Source: JAXGYV01 sp040772045
GTDB lineage: Bacteria; Actinomycetota; Thermoleophilia; UBA2241
Length of the DNA stretch: 8,484 nt
Assembly (NCBI GenBank): GCA_040772045.1
Contig: JAXGYV010000021.1
Location: forward strand, 1-8,484
Reading direction: 5' to 3'
In this document: one piece after another, positions 1 to 3,997 of the stretch
How the letters are laid out: each line of letters starts with the position of its first letter
Position numbering within the stretch: the first letter of the stretch is position 1
Made by a program: the position numbers and the translations under genes
The notes under the pieces: model-generated
Database searches by the model: none
The model's input: the letters and a program-made list of their open reading frames with translations, nothing else
Told to the model about the DNA's origin: nothing

Positions 1-12
1 CGTCGTGAGTGA

Positions 13-41
13 TTGACGCTAGGGCGCGCCTTACGTATTGT
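13..41 (+). promoter_or_regulatory. Putative sigma-70-type promoter of bioY
   Basis: TTGACG at 13-18 matches five of six bases of the -35 consensus. TATTGT at 36-41 matches four of six bases of the -10 consensus, and the spacer is 17 bases. Transcription would start near base 48, giving a leader of about 24 bases before the bioY start. The -10 box overlaps the left arm of the inverted repeat at 37-73, so a repressor bound there would block polymerase. This is inferred from consensus matches only. Confidence 0.5.
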
Positions 42-73
42 CAACATATTGATCCGTCAAGAAGGTTGACAAT
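37..73 (+). promoter_or_regulatory. Inverted repeat resembling a BirA biotin operator
   Basis: ATTGTCAAC at 37-45 and GTTGACAAT at 65-73 are a perfect 9-base inverted repeat separated by 19 bases. Known BirA operators pair a TTGTAAAC- or TTGTTAAC-like half-site with its complement at nearly the same spacing (about 18 bases between 8-base arms in the E. coli bio operator, from memory). The site overlaps the proposed -10 box, the ribosome-binding site GAAGG (61-65) and the first bases of the bioY start codon. It therefore fits biotin-dependent repression by a bifunctional BirA, whose gene is not in this window. A second nested pair, GTCAA (56-60) and TTGAC (66-70), flanks the ribosome-binding site and could also fold in the mRNA. 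Confidence 0.6.
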
Positions 74-635
74 GTCAGACCGTCGTACTACCCGCGACCT
101 CGCGCTAGCGGCGCTGATGACGGCGCTCGTTGGCGTGGGTGCCTACCTCAGCATCCCCCTGTACGGAGGCATTCCGTTCACCCTGCAGGTGCTCTTCGTG
201 CTGCTGGCGGGGCTTGTTCTGGGTTCCCGGTTGGCCATGCTGAGCATGATCGCCTACGTGCTCATCGGCCTCATCGCGCCGGTTTATGCTGGTGGCACCT
301 CGGGCCTAGGGATTCTGTTTGGGCCTCCGGGTGGCTATATCTGGGGCTTCGTGGTGGCCGCGTGGCTGGTAGGGTTGCTGGTGGAGCGCACGGGCGTGCG
401 GAGCGTTGCGGGGTACGCGATCGTCAGCCTTGCCGGCTTGATTCCCATCTATCTCCTCGGCGCGAGCTGGCTCGCGATCCAGCTGCACACCACCGGTTTC
501 AACGTGGTCATTTGGGGTGGCGTCTTGCAGTTCTTGCCAGGTGATGTCCTCAAGGCGGTGGCGGCGGCGCTGGCTATGCGTTCGCTGGCGGCAACTCCCG
601 TACACTTGCCGGCGCTCTCGGCGAGGCGGCGCTGA
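72..635 (+). CDS. bioY: BioY, biotin-specific S component of an ECF transporter
   Basis: This 187-residue integral membrane protein captures biotin, either alone or docked on an ECF energizing module (EcfA/EcfA'/EcfT, not in this window). Recognisable BioY features are the N-terminal RDLALAALMTAL segment, PFTLQ (residues 35-39), the PVYAGGTSGLG stretch (70-80) leading into FGPPGGYIWGF (83-93), and the late FLPGDVLK motif (154-161). Hydrophobic segments are consistent with about six membrane spans, and the tail is short and basic. The reading frame is open from base 9, but ATG 72 is preferred: GAAGG lies six bases upstream, and the family's N terminus begins here. The longer N terminus would run through the promoter and operator. 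The gene stands alone and is convergent with the SDR gene, 77 bases away. It is probably regulated by biotin through the operator that overlaps its start. Confidence 0.95.
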   Translation: MSDRRTTRDLALAALMTALVGVGAYLSIPLYGGIPFTLQVLFVLLAGLVLGSRLAMLSMIAYVLIGLIAPVYAGGTSGLGILFGPPGGYIWGFVVAAWLVGLLVERTGVRSVAGYAIVSLAGLIPIYLLGASWLAIQLHTTGFNVVIWGGVLQFLPGDVLKAVAAALAMRSLAATPVHLPALSARRR

Positions 636-712
636 TCCGGCGATAGCGGCGGGTTGGGAACAGCCACTGAGCTGTAGCACGCCGTGTCCGCGTCGGCTCG
701 CGCGTGCCGCGG

Positions 713-1513
713 CTACCTCAGAAGGGCGCCACCGTCGACCGCGACCGTTGCGCCCGTCATGCTCGAGGAGGCGATGCAGAGCAGCACCGCGGCAGCCACA
801 TCGGCTGGGCTCACGAGGCTGCCGGATGGTATCGCCGACGCGGCGCGCAAGCTGGCGTCGCGATGGTCGTCGTCCGCTAGATCGACGGGGCCGGGCGACA
901 CCCCGCAGACACGGATGCCTTCCTGTGTCCAGGCCTTTGCCAGCACGCGTATGACCATCGTCTGGGCAGCTTTCGCTGCGCAGTGAGCGGCGAACAAGGG
1001 CCACGGCTGTACCGCTGCCACGTCCGTCATGGCAACCACGACACCTCGTTCGGGCGCGCGCGACGTGCCTTCTTCCCGCGGCCGCGATGCGCGTGTGGTT
1101 TGCGCGGTGTCGGTGGTCTGCCCGAGGAACTGCTCGCGCGCGGCCTGGGCGACGAAGAGTAGGCCGCGCGCGATGACGTCCATGGACGCATCCCACTCGT
1201 CCTCTCCTATCGTCGCGGGCTCGCGCGCTGTGAACGGTCCGCTGGCGGCGAAGACGACCACGTCGAGGCCGCCGAGGTCGGATGCCGCTTGCGCCACGAG
1301 GTGGCGAGCGTCGACGCGCGTGGCCACGTCGCCGCGGACCGCCGCCGCCCGCCGCCCTAGGCGGAGGATCTCTTGCCGTGCGCTGTCTGCGGCCGCGGCT
1401 GACCGACTGGATACCGCCACGTGGGCGCCGCTACTGGCGAGGGAGAGGGCCAGCGCGTACCCGAGGCGGTGCGCTCCTCCTACGACGAGGCAACGGGAGT
1501 CCTCGATTCTCAC
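713..1513 (-). CDS. Short-chain dehydrogenase/reductase, pteridine-reductase-like, atypical active site
   Basis: This 266-residue protein has a classical SDR Rossmann fold. The dinucleotide motif is VGGAHRLGYA (11-20), RS at 37-38 matches the NADPH-preferring HRSA-type loop of pteridine reductases, GDV (61-63) precedes the adenine site, and FAASG (88-92) stands where NAG usually occurs. MTDVAAVQPWP (162-172) matches the catalytic-Asp segment of PTR1/FolM-like enzymes. C-terminal PGPV (207-210) and TG...VDGG complete the fold. The YxxxK motif reads HCAAK (177-181), so the catalytic Tyr is His, which would need only a TAC-to-CAC change. A hydrophilic insertion of about 25 residues (131-156) is also unusual. 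The GTG start at 1513 is chosen because GGGGAGGAG (1528-1520 on this strand) ends six bases before it and the fold begins immediately; the open frame upstream has no SDR-like sequence. The substrate is unknown and the protein may not be a canonical reductase. Confidence 0.85.
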   Translation of the reverse strand: MRIEDSRCLVVGGAHRLGYALALSLASSGAHVAVSSRSAAAADSARQEILRLGRRAAAVRGDVATRVDARHLVAQAASDLGGLDVVVFAASGPFTAREPATIGEDEWDASMDVIARGLLFVAQAAREQFLGQTTDTAQTTRASRPREEGTSRAPERGVVVAMTDVAAVQPWPLFAAHCAAKAAQTMVIRVLAKAWTQEGIRVCGVSPGPVDLADDDHRDASLRAASAIPSGSLVSPADVAAAVLLCIASSSMTGATVAVDGGALLR

Positions 1514-1721
1514 GTAGTGCTCCTCCCCTTCGGGTGCCGTGCTCTGTCTCAAAGTACCGGCGAGCGGTGTGTCCTCGCGGCGCCGTTGCGTGGATCGAGC
1601 TCGGGATGTCGCAGCGGGACCCTCTGTGCAGCGGCCGTCTCGGATTGCTAGCCTATAGTAAGTACCCGTCGCAGGCGGATGCGACAGTGTAAGACAAGCG
1701 ACAGAAGATCGGAGGATGGCC
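1514..1721. promoter_or_regulatory. Divergent intergenic region with inverted repeat GTCGCA-N6-TGCGAC
   Basis: About 200 bases separate the divergent SDR and Lrp/AsnC genes and must hold both promoters. A perfect 6-base inverted repeat occurs at 1668-1685 (GTCGCA, GGCGGA, TGCGAC). It lies 36 bases before the regulator's preferred start, a suitable place for autoregulation by an Lrp-family protein. TATAGT at 1654-1659 resembles a -10 box on the + strand, but no convincing -35 box lies at normal spacing, so no promoter is called. GCGACA recurs at 1681 and near 1699. No coding potential is seen here. Confidence 0.35.
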
Positions 1722-2198
1722 GTGGCGCGCATAGTGGATGCCACCGACAGGGCGCTTCTGGCGCGATTGATGGAAGACGGACGCGTGGCGCTCTCGAGGC
1801 TGGCGAAGCAGGTTGGCGTATCCCGTCCAACCGCGGCCACCCGCCTCCGCCTCCTGGCGGACAACGGGCTGTTGCGTGTCTGCGGTCTCGTTGATGTGCT
1901 CCAGATGCGGGGGCTTACGATGGCGCTTGTGGGGGTCACGGTAGACAGACACCAGCTCGATGAGAAGGTGGAGCAGATCGCAGCTCTGCGCGAGGTCACA
2001 TGGGCGGCGGTCGTCACTGGTCGCTACGACATCATGGCGGAGGTGGTCACTGAAGAGGGAGTGAACGGTCTCTACGACTTTCTCAATACCTCGCTGCGTT
2101 CCGTCGGCGGCATTACGGCGAGCGAGATGTTCGTGGTGTTGGAGACGCGGAACAAGTGGATGCGCCTGCCAGCGGCCTTGCGCAGAGCGTGGCTCTGA
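1722..2198 (+). CDS. Lrp/AsnC family transcriptional regulator
   Basis: This 158-residue protein has the usual Lrp/AsnC size and order. An N-terminal helix-turn-helix (about residues 4-50, with DATDRALLARL, LAKQVGVSRPTAATRL and the LLADNGLL wing) precedes an RAM-type effector-binding and oligomerisation domain (about 63-142). That domain includes the characteristic TGRYDIMAEVV stretch. Such proteins form dimers to octamers and sense amino acids or related metabolites. An ATG at 1716 is in frame, but GGAGG (1711-1715) directly abuts it. GTG 1722 sits six bases after the same GGAGG and is the better start; using ATG would add two residues. The gene is divergent from the SDR gene and upstream of the transhydrogenase operon in the same orientation, so it is a candidate regulator of either and probably of itself. 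The effector cannot be told from the sequence. Confidence 0.92.
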   Translation: MARIVDATDRALLARLMEDGRVALSRLAKQVGVSRPTAATRLRLLADNGLLRVCGLVDVLQMRGLTMALVGVTVDRHQLDEKVEQIAALREVTWAAVVTGRYDIMAEVVTEEGVNGLYDFLNTSLRSVGGITASEMFVVLETRNKWMRLPAALRRAWL

Positions 2199-2202
2199 CG
2201 GT

Positions 2203-2219
2203 GACGCGGCTTCCGCGTC
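2203..2219 (+). terminator. Hairpin just after the Lrp/AsnC gene, possible terminator
   Basis: GACGCGG (2203-2209), loop CTT, CCGCGTC (2213-2219) form a perfect 7-base-pair, very GC-rich stem beginning four bases after the stop codon. No T-run follows, so this is not a textbook intrinsic terminator. It may act as a weak terminator or an mRNA 3'-end stabiliser. Confidence 0.4.
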
Positions 2220-2336
2220 TGTGGGAGTGTCGTGCCGGTCTCTGCCACGTACCGGGGTACTCGTCGAGGTCGTGTCTCGCGCCGCCGTGCGCTCGTACGC
2301 TGGCGAGGGAGGCACAGGGGAGCGCCGGCAGCGATG

Positions 2337-2389
2337 TTGTCGTATGGGCAAGTCTGATGGCGTCAGCTTGTCGTATTGGGAAATCTAGA
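2337..2389 (+). repeat. Imperfect tandem direct repeat upstream of pntAA, candidate operator pair
   Basis: TTGTCGTAT occurs at 2337-2345 and again at 2368-2376. The similarity continues as GGGCAAGTCTGA (2346-2357) against TGGGAAATCTAGA (2377-2389), allowing one-base gaps. The copies start 31 bases apart, close to three helical turns, so two protein dimers could bind the same face of the DNA. The pair lies about 95-150 bases before the pntAA start, in the only long gap upstream of the operon. It does not match the E. coli Lrp consensus. No clear -35/-10 pair was found in the rest of the gap (2220-2484), though one must be present. Confidence 0.4.
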
Positions 2390-2484
2390 CCCGTGTTGTG
2401 TTACCATTGCAAAGCTCCGCCAGCGCGGTCGGGGCCATCAATTTAGCCGTGTTCCATCGGAGTTCTGTCACGAGGAGTGCAAAG

Positions 2485-3642
2485 ATGATCGTGGGCATCC
2501 CGAAAGAGATCCTCGAGTACGAGAACAGGGTGGCTGCCCTGCCGGGCGAGGTGCGTACCTACGTGCAAATGGGTTACACGGTCCTGGTGGAGGCTGGAGC
2601 TGGTGAGGGTTCGCTCGCCTCGGACGATGAGTATCGGCAGGCGGGTGCGGAGATCGTGGCGGATGTTCAAGACCTGTTCGACCGCGTCGATGTGGTCCTC
2701 AAGGTCAAACAGCCCGAGGTGAACAAGAAGGCCGGCAAGAACGAGATCGACATGATGCGAGAGGGGACGGTGCTGGTCACCTTCTTGCATCCCGCGGCGC
2801 CGGCGAGTCACGAGAACGTCGTCAAACTGCGCGAACGCAATATCACGTCGTTCACCATGGACGGCATTCCGCGTATTCCCCGGGCGCAGATTATGGATGC
2901 GCTCACGTCCATGAGCACCATCACCGGGTACAAGTCGGTCCTCATGGCCGCCTCCACCTATCCGAAGTTCATTCCTATGGTGGGCACGGCCATCGGCGCG
3001 ACCAAGCCCGCTCGTGCGGTCGTGATCGGTACAGGCGTGGTCGGCCTGCAGGCGATCGCCACTGCGCGCAGGCTCGGGGCTCAGGTGCAGGCCATCGATA
3101 TTCGGCCGGATGCACGCGCCGAGGCCGAGAGCCTGAGCGCCAAGGTCGCGGGGTTCGATGTGCCGAAGGAGCTGGCCGTGGCCGAGGGAGGGTATGCCAA
3201 GGCGCTCCCCGAGGAGTGGCTGCAGAAGGAGCGCGAGGCGCTCGCCCCGATCCTGGCCCAGACAGACATCGTCATCGCCAGCGCGCTCGTGCCCGGAGAA
3301 GTAGCGCCTGCGCTGATCACCGAAGAGATGATCGCCGGTATGCAGGCGGGTTCCGTGATCGTCGACGTGGCTGTTGACCAGGGCGGTAACTGTGCCTGTA
3401 CGGAGCCGGGCAAGCAGACAGTCGTCCGCGGCGTCCACGTCATCGGCGTTATGAACATCCCCGGTTCGGTACCGGTGCACGCCAGCTGGCTCTACGCGCA
3501 GAACATGCTGGAGTTCATCAAGAACCTCTTCCGGGACGGCCAACTGAATCTCGACGACGAGATCGTCAAGAGCACCCTCGTCACCCATCAGGGGACCATC
3601 TACCATCAAGGTTACCTGCACGCGGTGGGGGGCGTCTCCTGA
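2485..3642 (+). CDS. pntAA: NAD(P) transhydrogenase subunit alpha part 1 (dI, NAD(H)-binding)
   Basis: This 385-residue soluble, cytoplasmic dI domain binds NAD(H) and exchanges hydride with NADP(H) on dIII. It belongs to the AlaDH/PNT fold. MIVGIPKEIL opens domain 1. PRIPRAQIMD (129-138) carries the RQD-loop residues R130, Q135 and D138, matching R127, Q132 and D135 of R. rubrum dI. The Rossmann motif IGTGVVGLQA (181-190) is followed by the ribose-binding acidic residue D205 in AIDIRP. VPVHASWLYAQN (329-340) and the tail are typical of PntAA. The membrane helices fused to dI in E. coli PntA are absent and are encoded by the next gene, so this is the three-gene R. rubrum organisation. Alanine dehydrogenase, a homologue, is excluded by the RQD loop and the downstream genes. 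GAGGAG (2472-2477) lies seven bases before ATG 2485; the frame is open further upstream without family sequence. Confidence 0.96.
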   Translation: MIVGIPKEILEYENRVAALPGEVRTYVQMGYTVLVEAGAGEGSLASDDEYRQAGAEIVADVQDLFDRVDVVLKVKQPEVNKKAGKNEIDMMREGTVLVTFLHPAAPASHENVVKLRERNITSFTMDGIPRIPRAQIMDALTSMSTITGYKSVLMAASTYPKFIPMVGTAIGATKPARAVVIGTGVVGLQAIATARRLGAQVQAIDIRPDARAEAESLSAKVAGFDVPKELAVAEGGYAKALPEEWLQKEREALAPILAQTDIVIASALVPGEVAPALITEEMIAGMQAGSVIVDVAVDQGGNCACTEPGKQTVVRGVHVIGVMNIPGSVPVHASWLYAQNMLEFIKNLFRDGQLNLDDEIVKSTLVTHQGTIYHQGYLHAVGGVS

Positions 3643-3666
3643 GGATGACGAGAGGGGAGGAACGTT

Positions 3667-3948
3667 ATGGTTGACCTGCTGGTCTTGGCAGGGGTGTTCG
3701 TCGTCTCGTTCGTCGTCGGGTTCCTGCTCATCTCGAAGGTCCCGCAGCGGCTGCACACCCCGCTGATGTCCATGACGAATGCGATCTCGGCCGTCACCAT
3801 CCTGGGTGCCTTGTTGCTCTTCGCAGTCGATACGGGTGCGTTGGAGAGGTCCCTTGGCGGACTGGCTATCGTGATGGCCGCGTTCAACATGGTAGGGGGC
3901 TTCGCCGTCACGCGACGCATGCTCGGCATGTTCCGTCGCCGAGGTTAA
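3667..3948 (+). CDS. pntAB: NAD(P) transhydrogenase subunit alpha part 2 (dII membrane segment)
   Basis: This 93-residue membrane protein supplies the first part of the proton-conducting dII domain. Three hydrophobic segments lie at about residues 4-22, 40-57 and 62-82. The family signature HTPLMSMTNAIS (29-40) sits between the first and second. The length and three-helix layout match PntAB of three-gene transhydrogenases. It ends in a basic tail (RRMLGMFRRRG), consistent with a cytoplasmic C terminus. The start has a strong AGGGGAGG (3653-3660) six bases upstream. It lies 24 bases after pntAA and 49 bases before pntB, in one operon. Confidence 0.95.
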   Translation: MVDLLVLAGVFVVSFVVGFLLISKVPQRLHTPLMSMTNAISAVTILGALLLFAVDTGALERSLGGLAIVMAAFNMVGGFAVTRRMLGMFRRRG

Positions 3949-3997
3949 CCACACACCGTAGACATGCAAGCTGGCTCTCGACGAAAGGACTCTCGGG

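Noticed and set aside
9..71. Upstream extension of bioY in the same frame
   Set aside because: It overlaps the promoter and operator, adds no family sequence, and lacks a ribosome-binding site, whereas ATG 72 has GAAGG at ideal spacing.
660..675. ACAGC-N6-GCTGT hairpin between bioY and the SDR gene as a terminator
   Set aside because: The stem is only five base pairs and no T-run follows on either strand, so it is too weak to call.
1654..1659. TATAGT as the -10 box of the Lrp/AsnC promoter
   Set aside because: It is close to consensus, but no acceptable -35 hexamer lies 16-18 bases upstream.
1514..2017. N-terminal extension of the SDR frame towards 2017 on the minus strand
   Set aside because: It runs antisense through the Lrp/AsnC gene. 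GTG 1513 has a strong ribosome-binding site and starts exactly where the Rossmann fold begins.
2485..3642. Alanine dehydrogenase as the identity of the AlaDH/PNT gene
   Set aside because: The RQD-loop residues and the immediately following pntAB and pntB identify it as transhydrogenase dI.
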